From Candidatus Poribacteria bacterium (GTDB lineage: Bacteria > Poribacteria > WGA-4E > WGA-3G), in the NCBI GenBank assembly GCA_028820635.1, contig JAPPIG010000042.1, positions 62,001-126,000 of the forward strand: a stretch of DNA of 64,000 nucleotides, in the 5' to 3' direction. Of the stretch, positions 1 through 8,627 are shown piece by piece. The stretch's first letter is position 1. Every line of letters begins with the position of its first letter. The translations under genes and the position numbers were made by a program. The notes under the pieces were generated by a model. That model searched no databases, was not told the origin of the DNA, and was given only the letters and a program-made list of their open reading frames with translations.

Positions 1-1
1 A

Positions 2-1519
2 GCCCAGATGAGTATGAGACAAGGTAAAAACCTGGAAGCACTAATGTGCCTTGATGCTGCAATTGAACTCAATCCAAATTCAGTGGACATATACGCCAAT
101 CGTGCAGGTTTAAAGATTTTAATGGGTGAAGCAGAAGATGCAATTATCGACTGTGATTCCGCCATCAAACTTAACCCCGATTTTGTAGAGGCATATATCA
201 ACCGAGCTTCCGCGAACCTATCGTTAGATCAACACAATGAGGCAATTGCTGACTGTGATGCTGCCCTCGAACTTAATCCTGATTTTGTTCAGGCCTATGT
301 CATTAGAGCAACCGCTAAATTTGCTGCCGAATTTGATTCAGAACAACACAAAGAGGCACTTGTTGATTATGATATTGCCTTAAAACTCAATCCAAATGCA
401 GCAGAAATTTATTTTGCTCGCGCACATGTGAGAGTTGTATTGGAGGACTATGCTGGGGCAATTGAAGACTATGACAAAATGATCAGCCTAACTCCTGAAC
501 CCAACCCATTATTGAATGTTTTTGGGCATCGAGGAGATGCTAAACGCCTCAATCGTGACTATGAAGGCGCAATTGAGGACTACGACAAAGTCATACAATC
601 CAATCCGCAAGACGACGAAGCTTACAACGGTCGCGGGCGTGCAAAGTATTATCTCGGCAGATCTAAAGCGGACGAAAATGATGAAACGGGTGCTCGTAAA
701 TACTACCAAGAGGCGATTGATGACTATTCTGAAGCCATGAAGTTAGATCCTGAGAATAGAAGTTGTTACTTTAATCGTGGTCTTGCAAAACGCGAACTTG
801 GCGACTATGAAGAAGCGATTACGGATTACGATAAAGTAATCCAATTGAATCCCAAGAGCGATGCTGGCTACTTCCAACGCGCGTATGCAAAGCACCAACT
901 TGGTATATCCAATGCAGATCATGGAGATGTAGTTCGTGCTAATGGGTACTTTCAAGGAGCGATTGACGATTATACTGAATCCATCAAATTTGACCCAGAT
1001 CACGCATTTTCTTATAACAATCGTGGTCTTGCGAAAAACAGCCTTGGGAAAATAGAAATGGATCAAGGAAATAAAATAGAAGCCCAAGTCTACTATCAGG
1101 AATCTGTAGACGATTATTCGGAAGCCATAAAACTAAAATCAACATATACAGATGCCTATAATGGCAGAGGATGGTCAAAGTATATCCTTGGACAATTAGA
1201 AACAGACAAAGGAAATATAGAAGAAGCCAAGAATCTTTTTCATGCAGCAATAGTAGACAGTGATGAAGGAATTCGTCTACAACAAGATAATCCAAGTGCT
1301 GCTACCTACCACACTCGCGCTACAGCAAAGGCTGCCCTTGGTGAGTATGCTGGCGCAATTGAAGATTTTGATGAGGCTATACGAATTAAACCGGATGATG
1401 CCCTCTATTATTACGAGCGGGGACAGGCGAAACAAGCACTTGGCAAGCAGGAAGAATCAAAAGCAGACCTCGCAAAGGCTATGGAATTAGACCCTGATGT
1501 GGAAAATAAGTCATTCTAA
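2..1519 (+). CDS. TPR-repeat protein, 5' end outside the window
   Basis: A run of tetratricopeptide repeats fills the whole protein; the recurring pattern is A-I-x-D-Y/C-D-x-A-I-x-L-N-P followed by A-Y-x-N-R-G/A. TPRs form a superhelical scaffold that binds partner proteins. The reading frame is open to the window edge and the first visible helix is already mid-repeat, so the ATG at position 8 is probably internal and the real start lies upstream. Some repeats carry an insertion (LG followed by D/E-x-G-x-x-x-x-A) that lengthens helix B; it recurs four times, suggesting internal duplication. No signal peptide or catalytic domain can be seen. A strong hairpin terminator follows at 1595. The partner and function are unknown. 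Confidence 0.85.
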   Translation, partial: AQMSMRQGKNLEALMCLDAAIELNPNSVDIYANRAGLKILMGEAEDAIIDCDSAIKLNPDFVEAYINRASANLSLDQHNEAIADCDAALELNPDFVQAYVIRATAKFAAEFDSEQHKEALVDYDIALKLNPNAAEIYFARAHVRVVLEDYAGAIEDYDKMISLTPEPNPLLNVFGHRGDAKRLNRDYEGAIEDYDKVIQSNPQDDEAYNGRGRAKYYLGRSKADENDETGARKYYQEAIDDYSEAMKLDPENRSCYFNRGLAKRELGDYEEAITDYDKVIQLNPKSDAGYFQRAYAKHQLGISNADHGDVVRANGYFQGAIDDYTESIKFDPDHAFSYNNRGLAKNSLGKIEMDQGNKIEAQVYYQESVDDYSEAIKLKSTYTDAYNGRGWSKYILGQLETDKGNIEEAKNLFHAAIVDSDEGIRLQQDNPSAATYHTRATAKAALGEYAGAIEDFDEAIRIKPDDALYYYERGQAKQALGKQEESKADLAKAMELDPDVENKSF

Positions 1520-1594
1520 CGAATATTCGCCTCTATAAGCTTGAAGTTTCTGAACACTATGGCTTTTGAAAGGCAATAAAATCTCATAATCCTT

Positions 1595-1626
1595 TAGGCG
1601 CGCTTTGATGCGCGCCTATTTATTTT
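1595..1626 (+). terminator. Rho-independent terminator after the TPR gene
   Basis: Perfect 9-bp stem TAGGCGCGC / GCGCGCCTA with a 6-nt loop, followed by TTTATTTT. It lies 76 nt after the TPR stop codon. Confidence 0.85.
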
Positions 1627-1673
1627 ACAAAAATCCGCTTGTCAACAAGTTCCAAAAATCTGATTTTATTCAC

Positions 1674-1751
1674 TTTTTTTGAAAAAACTACACAAAAAAT
1701 CACTTTTTTACCGAAAAAATGCATATTTTTGTGAAAAAGTGCAATCTTTTT
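1674..1751. other. Helically phased A/T tracts (predicted curved DNA)
   Basis: Eight runs of 5 to 7 A or T have centres near 1677, 1684, 1696, 1706, 1716, 1728, 1736 and 1749, close to one per helical turn. Such phasing is known to bend DNA. It lies in the 420-bp gap before the small membrane-protein gene at 1939. Nothing else is recognised in that gap apart from the terminator at 1595. Confidence 0.5.
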
Positions 1752-1938
1752 GTTTACAAATGCGTCTTTAAATAACAGAAGGCTCAAATGGGAGAGGAAT
1801 CGACTGAAATTTCTAAGATTGTGAAACTCAGTTTTCGTGAACATAATCTTCCTTAACTTGTCTAACAATTAACCGAGATAAGAAAAAACTAAAGGTATCA
1901 TCAGCGGATACCGCAGAAGATATGAATAGGAGAAAAAG

Positions 1939-2226
1939 ATGTTAAAAGAATTTTCCATAGAAAATTGGATTCTCGGTGGAACCTGTTTCATACTAATCTT
2001 TACACTTGGATGCTTTTTGTGGTTCCAAAACCAAATGGCTTACCTCCAACCCGTGGATACTGACCCCGGAGTGGAAATGCAGCGCATGGAAAAGCCTTCA
2101 GGAGCAGAACAAGTAGAAATGCCCCATATAGACCTTACGGACACAGAACAGCCAGACACACCTGATAAAAATAGCGATGATTCTGAAACTAAGTCTAACG
2201 TCATAAGCACCCAGCAGCATACATAA
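1939..2226 (+). CDS. Small single-pass membrane protein, unknown function
   Basis: 95 residues. Residues 10 to 30 form one hydrophobic helix (WILGGTCFILIFTLGCFLWF). After it comes a hydrophilic acidic tail rich in D, E, P, Q and T with no fold I recognise. The start is supported by AGGAG about 8 nt upstream. Topology is probably N-in with the acidic tail in the periplasm, but that is a guess. It is a monocistronic gene between two good terminators (1595 and 2311). It could be an accessory or regulator of a membrane complex; no homologue comes to mind. Confidence 0.6.
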   Translation: MLKEFSIENWILGGTCFILIFTLGCFLWFQNQMAYLQPVDTDPGVEMQRMEKPSGAEQVEMPHIDLTDTEQPDTPDKNSDDSETKSNVISTQQHT

Positions 2227-2310
2227 AGTGATGTAGCGAACGGTAGATACGCTATTACATAAGCTGCCACTCAATGCTATACCGTATCTACCTTGACCAA
2301 TAACCTATCT

Positions 2311-2342
2311 AAGGCACGCTCCATGCGTGCCTTTCTTTTTAT
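2311..2342 (+). terminator. Rho-independent terminator
   Basis: Perfect stem AAGGCACGC / GCGTGCCTT, 5-nt loop, then TTTCTTTTT. It ends the 1939 gene and sits at the left edge of a block repeated at 6279 onwards. Confidence 0.85.
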
Positions 2343-2900
2343 TACCCCTCTCCGAACACCCCTAAAAATCTATCCAAAAGTGGAATCGCATCACCATATT
2401 ACTTTTATCTATTGTATTTGTAGGTTGACTGTGCCTAATCATTATGCTACTCTCTCCAAAGGGATGTTTTCTTTCAAATCATTTTCTTAAGATAATTGCT
2501 TGTTCCTCAAAAATCACGTTATTTTTCCTAAACTGAAACCTTCCAATTCAAAATCGCGTCTATAAATTAAAAGATTGTATCTATTTGTGGAGGTGTTGCA
2601 TGAAACACAATGATGCTGAGTTGATTGAGCGAATACTTGAAGGCGATGAGCACGCTTTTGCTCTACTTGTGGAAAAATACCAAGATCAGATACACACGTT
2701 GGTGTGGCAAAAGATCGGTGATTTTCACATTGCACAAGAGATTACGCAAGATGTATTTATTTCTGCGTATCATAAACTCGCGACTCTCAAGCATCGTAAT
2801 CGCTTTTCAGGATGGCTTTACGTCATTGCGAATCGTAAGTGTATCACTTGGTACCGAAAGAAGAAGCCCCAGCCACAATCTTTAGAAGAAACAGATCCAA
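2325..2900 (+). repeat. Direct repeat, copy 1 (leader, promoter and sigma domain)
   Basis: About 575 bp nearly identical to 6297-6870 (offset about 3971). It covers a terminator arm, the intergenic leader, the ECF-type promoter, the ribosome binding site and the first ~100 codons of the ECF genes. Only scattered substitutions occur until about 2880, after which the copies diverge sharply. This pattern suggests recent duplication or gene conversion limited to the promoter and sigma region. The intergenic part (2227-2599) holds no other gene. Confidence 0.9.
2534..2560 (+). promoter_or_regulatory. Candidate ECF-type promoter (TGAAAC-N17-CGTC)
   Basis: TGAAAC at 2534-2539 and CGTC at 2557-2560 with a 17-nt spacer resemble promoters used by ECF sigma factors such as Bacillus SigW (TGAAAC, CGTA). 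It lies 40 nt upstream of an ECF sigma gene, and an identical copy precedes the second ECF gene, which suggests autoregulation. Confidence 0.55.
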
Positions 2901-4708
2901 TGGAATTGGAAGAGACTTATTATTCGGAACATATATCACGGGAGCGTGAGGAAGAGGCGCACGAAAAGCGGCGTGCATTGGTTCAAAAGCTACTCAGCAA
3001 ACTCCGAGAAAGTGACAAGACGGTTATAACGCTCCATTACCTTGCGGGTTTGAGTTGTGAAGAGATTAGCAAGTTTCTTGGTGTATCGGTAAATACGGTA
3101 AAGAGTCGACTACACCGCGCGCGTACACAACTAAAGAAAGAGGAGGCGGTGATTAGAGAAAGTCTTAGCAGTTTCCAAGTACCGAAACAATTGGCAGAAA
3201 ATACTATGCAGGAAATATCAAACCTTCAGCTACCAGCACCACCTGCAAGTAAACCACTTGTGCCTTGGATAGTTTCCGGGACTTCTGCCATTATGGTCTT
3301 TTTACTGCTCGGAGTAGGCGCGCAATATCTATACCGTTTTCAGCGACCGTATGACTTTGATGCAACATCTGAGCCAACGATTGAAATTACAGAAGCAAAA
3401 CGGGTTGTGGATTCTCTGGATAGGCGTACAGTAAGAAATCAAGCAGGACGACCAGATATTCTGAATCGGAACAACGGTGCTTCACAGAAATCGAACCTAC
3501 AATTAGTCGATTCAACACAGTCAGATGTGACAAAAGACTCAAAGTCAGATGAAATTACGCAGAAGGGAATTGCATCTCTTTCTGGTAAGGTCGTAGATGA
3601 AGAAGGAAATGTTGTTCATGGACTTGAACTTACGGTCAAACCGATTGAATTTAGTCCTAAATTACCACAGAAAAATACGATCTCCAGCATCCCTTCGTCT
3701 GAATGGAGACGAGTTGTAACGGATAAACAAGGTAGTTTTTCTTTTTCCAACATTACCCCAGTTTCATCGCAATTAGTGATGTTTCCTGAAGCAGGATCCA
3801 ATTTTGAGATTATTTCACTTGAAATTGGGGATTTAACCTTTTATCCTACAGGCTTCCACGCTAATTTTCCTAATTGGTTTGGTAAACCGACCTTCGCAAT
3901 TGAACCGGGGATATCACTTAAGAATATGGTTGTGACTGTGCAACCACCACGAATGCGGATCAGGGGACGGATTCTTTTAAAGGATGGGACACCACTTGCC
4001 AAGGCAGACATCGGACTCACTGTTCGACAACGCAATAAGGATACTTTTCTATTTTTCTTTCGTGGTAGTGGAAGCAGTTCAACTACAGGCGGGGGAGCCA
4101 AAACTGACTCCCAAGGTTACTTTGTATCCTATGAACCGCAGGAAACAGCTGAATACTCTGTGTCAGTAGAATATGAAGGCGAAAAAGTAAACTCAAGATG
4201 GTTTCGTATAAAAGAAGGACAACGTTACGATAAGTTGGTTTTTAGGCTAAAAAATGTAGAAAAAAGCCGTAAAATTCGCAGTGAACGCATTAAAGTACAA
4301 CAAGCGATATGGACAGTGAACCCTAAAAATGGACACGCTTATAAAAAGATCCAGTGCAACAGTTGGAATGATGCAAAAGCCAAAGCTGCAGCAGAAAATG
4401 CTTATCTCGTTGCTATTAACGATGAACCTGAACAGAAATGGTTGGAAGCACGTTTTGCTGAAAACCTGTTTTATTGGATAGGATTGAAAATCTCACAAAA
4501 TGACACCTCATCACAGTGGGACAACGGTCAGTCTCTCACATATATTAATTGGTTAACAACAGAGAAATCCAACGAGGAATCTACCAGCGAATCCAAAGTT
4601 CCTGTTGCTATGGAATTCTTTTCGAAAAGATGGATGCCAATAGAAACAGATAACCCATTTTTACCTGTTGTGAAGCATGCAATCCTTGAAAAGGACAGTA
4701 TGAAATAG
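2600..4708 (+). CDS. Membrane-anchored ECF sigma factor fused to a periplasmic C-type-lectin-like domain
   Basis: 702 residues. The ATG at 2600 follows GGAGG by 6 nt; an in-frame TTG at 2585 lacks such a site. Residues 15-87 are sigma region 2 (ITQDVFISAYHKL, FSGWLYVIANRKCI) and 120-180 region 4 with its helix-turn-helix (LSCEEISKFLGVSVNTVKSRLHRAR). Residues 220-246 form one transmembrane helix. The outer part has a carboxypeptidase-regulatory-like beta domain from ~325 (SLSGKVVDEEGNVVHGLELTV) and a C-type-lectin-like domain from ~568 to the end (YWIGLKIS, WDNGQSLTYINW). No separate anti-sigma gene is adjacent. I infer a one-polypeptide surface sensor that controls transcription, perhaps after proteolytic release. 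The ligand is unknown. The next gene encodes a secreted protein with the same two outer domains. Confidence 0.85.
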   Translation: MKHNDAELIERILEGDEHAFALLVEKYQDQIHTLVWQKIGDFHIAQEITQDVFISAYHKLATLKHRNRFSGWLYVIANRKCITWYRKKKPQPQSLEETDPMELEETYYSEHISREREEEAHEKRRALVQKLLSKLRESDKTVITLHYLAGLSCEEISKFLGVSVNTVKSRLHRARTQLKKEEAVIRESLSSFQVPKQLAENTMQEISNLQLPAPPASKPLVPWIVSGTSAIMVFLLLGVGAQYLYRFQRPYDFDATSEPTIEITEAKRVVDSLDRRTVRNQAGRPDILNRNNGASQKSNLQLVDSTQSDVTKDSKSDEITQKGIASLSGKVVDEEGNVVHGLELTVKPIEFSPKLPQKNTISSIPSSEWRRVVTDKQGSFSFSNITPVSSQLVMFPEAGSNFEIISLEIGDLTFYPTGFHANFPNWFGKPTFAIEPGISLKNMVVTVQPPRMRIRGRILLKDGTPLAKADIGLTVRQRNKDTFLFFFRGSGSSSTTGGGAKTDSQGYFVSYEPQETAEYSVSVEYEGEKVNSRWFRIKEGQRYDKLVFRLKNVEKSRKIRSERIKVQQAIWTVNPKNGHAYKKIQCNSWNDAKAKAAAENAYLVAINDEPEQKWLEARFAENLFYWIGLKISQNDTSSQWDNGQSLTYINWLTTEKSNEESTSESKVPVAMEFFSKRWMPIETDNPFLPVVKHAILEKDSMK

Positions 4709-4809
4709 TTTAACGGCGTTTGTAATCTCGCAATTCATTGGTAGACGCGCTTTGTTTACGCGCGGTTAAAGGTGTCTAATATATGCTTTAGTATAAGAGG
4801 AATTCCGAT

Positions 4810-6258
4810 ATGACTAATTTTGATCTCACAAAACAAATGCTTTTCTGTATTACATTCATAATTCTGTTTAGCTTCGGTGCCGTATACCAAAGCATTGCTG
4901 AAGAACAGACATCAACGTTGTCTGGACGCATTTCCGATGTAGAAGGTAAACCGATTTCTAATGTTTCTGTTGTACTCCTTTATGTTGAAAATGATAAGAA
5001 CGGTGTATATCCCGTATACAGCAGCAAATTTTACCCATTTCTAATTCAGCTACCAATGAGACATAATGCAAAAACACCGAATGAACAGGAGTTGCAGAAG
5101 CTTCCACCTTATTTAGAATCGAAAACCGATGAAGAAGGTAGGTTTACTTTTACCGATATTACAACAAAAACAGCACAATTATTGGTGTTACCTAAAATAC
5201 CACCGGGTAAGAAATTGCCGAGTCAAGACCCAGAAAAGGGCACCTTCATGGCTCTCCCAGAAATTCAATCAATTCAGTTCGGTGAGGTATCGTTTTACCC
5301 ACATCAGTTCTCATACTTTCCACCACTTGGTGCTGTAACATTTGCTATTAAACCCAGAACAAACATAGAAAATGTGCATCTCAAAGTCATCATGGAAAAT
5401 CCGTTAAATATCAGGGGAAGAATTGTTTTTGAGAACGAAGAACCGCTGTCCGATACTGCACTTGAAATTAACATAGGACATCTAAATTTAGATGGAACCA
5501 GCCGCTATCCATTCAGTCTCCCTGTATTGATTCAAACAGATGCCGATGGATATTTTAATCGGACTGTCGTCGGTCCAGGAGTCTACGTACTCTCCGTAAA
5601 TTATCGTGGGCTTTCTACTCTAACAAAACCATTTTTTCTTAAAGGCAAACAACCCTCCGAAATTAAAGTTTTAACTCTCAACGGTAACCCTGACGAACTT
5701 GATGATTTACCAGTTGAAAACGGAGAAACGGAAGAAGCACATCCACTGTATCTGCCAAACTTTCCCAGTATGTGGATAATCAACCCTGAAAATGGACACG
5801 CTTACAAGTGGGTCAAGTGTAATACCAGATCAGATGCCCAAATCCAAGCCGAACGTGAAGATGCATATCTCGTTACAATCACAAGCGAGGCAGAGCAGAT
5901 ATGGCTTGAAGCGGTTTTTGGAACTGGGCCATACTGGATTGGGTTGACTGATGTTCAAAAGGAAGGAAAATGGCGGTGGGACAATGGAGAACCTCTCAAA
6001 TATACCAACTGGATAAAGATTGATGACAACTTTTCAAGCGATGTGCCTGCACTACTTAGGATTTTCGGTGTAAAAGACAAATTACAAGTCGAACAAGAAG
6101 AAAAACAAGATTACGCAATTATGTCCTCTCCAAATCTACATGCCAAGAATGGTAAATGGATCGCTGTTGAATCAGAAAACTCACATTTCGGTAGGACACG
6201 AATGGCAATCCTTGAAAAAGACAGCGTGCAAGCTGAGAGAGAAGTAGCTGGCAAATAA
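4810..6258 (+). CDS. Secreted protein with carboxypeptidase-regulatory-like and C-type-lectin-like domains
   Basis: 482 residues with an N-terminal signal peptide (residues 1-31, hydrophobic MLFCITFIILFSFGAVY). A beta-sandwich of the carboxypeptidase-regulatory type starts at ~36 (TLSGRISDVEGKPISNVSVVLL), with a second similar module near 195-285. A C-type-lectin-like domain spans ~320-478 (YWIGLTDVQKEGKWRWDNGEPLKYTNW). AGAGGAA lies about 8 nt before the ATG. The architecture and many motifs match the periplasmic half of the preceding ECF fusion, including NGHAYK and ILEKDS near the C-terminus, so the two are paralogous. It could compete for or present the same ligand, or be a regulon member. 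Classical lectin calcium and sugar residues cannot be assigned from the sequence alone. Confidence 0.75.
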   Translation: MTNFDLTKQMLFCITFIILFSFGAVYQSIAEEQTSTLSGRISDVEGKPISNVSVVLLYVENDKNGVYPVYSSKFYPFLIQLPMRHNAKTPNEQELQKLPPYLESKTDEEGRFTFTDITTKTAQLLVLPKIPPGKKLPSQDPEKGTFMALPEIQSIQFGEVSFYPHQFSYFPPLGAVTFAIKPRTNIENVHLKVIMENPLNIRGRIVFENEEPLSDTALEINIGHLNLDGTSRYPFSLPVLIQTDADGYFNRTVVGPGVYVLSVNYRGLSTLTKPFFLKGKQPSEIKVLTLNGNPDELDDLPVENGETEEAHPLYLPNFPSMWIINPENGHAYKWVKCNTRSDAQIQAEREDAYLVTITSEAEQIWLEAVFGTGPYWIGLTDVQKEGKWRWDNGEPLKYTNWIKIDDNFSSDVPALLRIFGVKDKLQVEQEEKQDYAIMSSPNLHAKNGKWIAVESENSHFGRTRMAILEKDSVQAEREVAGK

Positions 6259-6278
6259 TTTTTATGACTCACCTAAAG

Positions 6279-6313
6279 AAAGGCACGATTCCCATGCGTG
6301 CCTTTCTTTTTAT
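6279..6313 (+). terminator. Rho-independent terminator
   Basis: Stem AAAGGCACG / CGTGCCTTT with a 9-nt loop, then CTTTTTATT, just after the stop of the lectin-like gene. It is a sequence relative of the terminator at 2311. Confidence 0.85.
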
Positions 6314-6870
6314 TACTCCTCTCCGAATACGTCTAAAAATCTATCCAAAACTGGAATCGCAACCATCATATTACTTCAACTTGGGTATTTGTAGATTGAC
6401 TGTGCCTAATCATTATGCTACTCTCTCCAAAGGGATGTTTTCTTTCAAATCATTTTCTTAAGATAATTGCTTGTTCCTCAAAAATCACGTTATTTTTCCT
6501 AAACTGAAACCTTCCAATTCAAAATCGCGTCTATAAATTAAAAGATTGTATCTATTTGTGGAGGTGTTGCATGAAACACAATGATGCTGAGTTGATTGAG
6601 CGAATACTTGAAGGCGATGAGCACGCTTTTGCTCTACTTGTGGAAAAATACCAAGATCAGATACACACGTTGGTGTGGCAAAAGATCGGTGATTTTCACA
6701 TTGCACAAGAGATTACGCAAGATGTATTTATTTCTGCGTATCATAAACTCGCGACGCTCAAGCATCGTAATAGCTTTTCAGGGTGGCTTTACGTCATTGC
6801 GAATCGTAAGTGTATCACATGGTACCGAAAGAAGAAGCCCCAGCCACAATCATTAGAAGAGGTAGATCCA
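6297..6870 (+). repeat. Direct repeat, copy 2 (leader, promoter and sigma domain)
   Basis: Second copy of the block at 2325-2900. It carries the same promoter, ribosome binding site and N-terminal sigma coding sequence, with a few substitutions (for example codon 67 R to S). The 312-bp intergenic gap before the ECF gene consists of this repeat and the terminator. Confidence 0.9.
6505..6531 (+). promoter_or_regulatory. Candidate ECF-type promoter, second copy
   Basis: TGAAAC at 6505-6510 and CGTC at 6528-6531 with 17-nt spacing, identical to the copy at 2534. It lies 40 nt before the second ECF gene's ATG. Confidence 0.55.
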
Positions 6871-8379
6871 ATGGAATTGGAAGAAGCATGTTATTTGGAT
6901 TATGAGTCTCGGCAGCGTGAAGAGGCAGCAAACGAAAAGCGGCGCGCAACGGTACAAAAACTGCTTAGCAAACTCCGAGAGAGTGATCGGACAGTCATTA
7001 CACTACACTATCTCGCTGGGTTGACATGTGAAGAGATTGGTCGGTTTCTTGGTGTTTCAACGAACGCTGTTAAAATCCGACTGTCCCGTGCACGAAATCG
7101 ATTGAGAAAGGAAGAAGCAATAATTCAAGAAAATCTAAGTAGTTTCCAAGTCCCGAAACAAATGGTAGAGAATATTATGAAGGAAATATCACATCTCAAA
7201 CCAATTGCACCATCTACAAGTAAACCGTTTTTACCCTGGGTAGTTTCCAGTGTTTCTGCTATTTTAGTTTTTCTGCTGATGGGTGCGGGGATACAACACC
7301 AACATCGTTACCAAAAGCCGTATAGTTTTCAGGTACAATCGGAACCTACAATTGAAATAGTTGACTCATCCGAAATTCTGAAGACCCAGTTAAAACCAGA
7401 TTTACGAAATCAGTTAGGACGATTAGACAGAGCAGGTAAAGGGAACGGGGCAGGTGAGAAAGAAGATGATTTAATTAATCCAGCAATGGAATTAAAAACA
7501 AACCTTCTTCTTTCCAAAGAAGCTGCTAAACTATTTGAACACCTCTTGAAAGAGGTTGAGGCTTATGACGCAAAACTAAAAAGCGGCAAAATGGAATTTT
7601 CGATCACAGTAAGTACAGTAAGTCAGGAAGATAGAAATTGGGTCAAAGAACGGAAACCAAAACCGAAAAATATCCAATATGAGGACACGGGACACTGGCA
7701 TATCACTCACAATTTTGAAGGCAGACACCATTTTTACGATGTTAAAGCACGAAATAAGCAGGAACTCCTCGGGAAAATGCTTCCCAATTGGCAAGAAACC
7801 CATCACCAATTTCAGCTTGAAGGGAAAAAACTGATTGTTAGCGTAAAGACCGAAGACGGTTGGGTAGAGACTCCTGAGAAATTCACTAATTTTGTGAATA
7901 TGTATGATCCACGCTGGTGGGGATGGCACCCTTGGAGGTTTAATTTCAAACACCTAACCACTGTTTTTAAACCTATAGATGTTCAACTATTGGAAGAAGA
8001 TGGAACACCTCTCTACTTTCTTACGTTACGCCGTGTTGATCCCGACTCAACCAGAACTACACAAATTTGGATAGACCCACAAAAAGGCTATCGCATAATT
8101 CGCATTTTTACGTCTCGAAAGTCCATCCAAGAAACAGTAAGTGTCGGCAAATTGCGCGGTCTTCCTTATGAAATAAGAATACCAAATCCGCCTAAAGAAA
8201 TAGAGCATTTTTCCCTTTATACATACCAACTTGAACAGTTTGAACCAGGTATTTGGTTTCCAAAAACCGTTACGTGGGAATCAAGTTATAATCCTGAAAC
8301 AAAACAAGGGGGTAGAAAGGTACAAATGCAAGTGCATAAGGCTGTCTTTAACATTCCAATTACAGCAAAGGATCGTTGA
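6571..8379 (+). CDS. Membrane-anchored ECF sigma factor fused to a periplasmic LolA/RseB-like domain
   Basis: 602 residues; ATG at 6571 with GGAGG 6 nt upstream. Residues 15-87 (sigma region 2) are almost identical to the first ECF fusion, and region 4 (120-180, LTCEEIGRFLGVSTNAVKIRLSRARN) is similar but diverged. One transmembrane helix lies at ~220-243 (FLPWVVSSVSAILVFLLMG). The C-terminal ~310 residues differ completely from the first fusion. They start with an EVEAYDAKLKSGKMEFSIT helix-strand and continue as alternating strands, resembling the half-barrel of LolA, LolB or RseB outer-membrane lipoprotein-sorting proteins. RseB is the periplasmic regulator of sigma E, so an envelope-stress sensor on the same chain is attractive, but this is inference. 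A fragment of this C-terminal domain recurs at 11866. Confidence 0.8.
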   Translation: MKHNDAELIERILEGDEHAFALLVEKYQDQIHTLVWQKIGDFHIAQEITQDVFISAYHKLATLKHRNSFSGWLYVIANRKCITWYRKKKPQPQSLEEVDPMELEEACYLDYESRQREEAANEKRRATVQKLLSKLRESDRTVITLHYLAGLTCEEIGRFLGVSTNAVKIRLSRARNRLRKEEAIIQENLSSFQVPKQMVENIMKEISHLKPIAPSTSKPFLPWVVSSVSAILVFLLMGAGIQHQHRYQKPYSFQVQSEPTIEIVDSSEILKTQLKPDLRNQLGRLDRAGKGNGAGEKEDDLINPAMELKTNLLLSKEAAKLFEHLLKEVEAYDAKLKSGKMEFSITVSTVSQEDRNWVKERKPKPKNIQYEDTGHWHITHNFEGRHHFYDVKARNKQELLGKMLPNWQETHHQFQLEGKKLIVSVKTEDGWVETPEKFTNFVNMYDPRWWGWHPWRFNFKHLTTVFKPIDVQLLEEDGTPLYFLTLRRVDPDSTRTTQIWIDPQKGYRIIRIFTSRKSIQETVSVGKLRGLPYEIRIPNPPKEIEHFSLYTYQLEQFEPGIWFPKTVTWESSYNPETKQGGRKVQMQVHKAVFNIPITAKDR

Positions 8380-8397
8380 TAGACGACAATCAAGAAG

Positions 8398-8494
8398 TAT
8401 AGTAAAACCTATAATTATTTATACACTTACTGTAGCGCAAACTTTCAGTTTGTGCAGCTACGGAAACACAAACTACAGCATATCTCATAAATAG
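8398..8494 (+). repeat. Small inverted-repeat element, left part
   Basis: Begins TATAGTAAAACCTATAATTA and continues TTTATACACTTACTGTAGC, matching the element at 12039 and, more distantly, 41669. The right inverted end is missing. It fills most of the gap between the ECF and propeller genes. Confidence 0.55.
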
Positions 8495-8627
8495 CAAACA
8501 TTAGATTGTTTTTAATTATGAATCATTTCTGTTGTGAAGTAATAATCCAACGTCTTGTATCGCCCAAAACTTTATTATTTAGGCTTGGGTGCACAGGTCT
8601 TGATAGTGATTTTCCAGGAGATAAAAA

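Noticed and set aside
2293-2490. 65-codon frame similar to one at 6264-6461
   Set aside because: It reads through a terminator hairpin, and the similarity is explained by the DNA-level repeat. No ribosome site; the two copies differ in ways that do not look like protein-level selection.
4743-4766. GACGCGC-tttgttta-CGCGCGG hairpin after the first ECF gene
   Set aside because: Not followed by a T tract and the next gene starts 44 nt later, so I did not call it a terminator.
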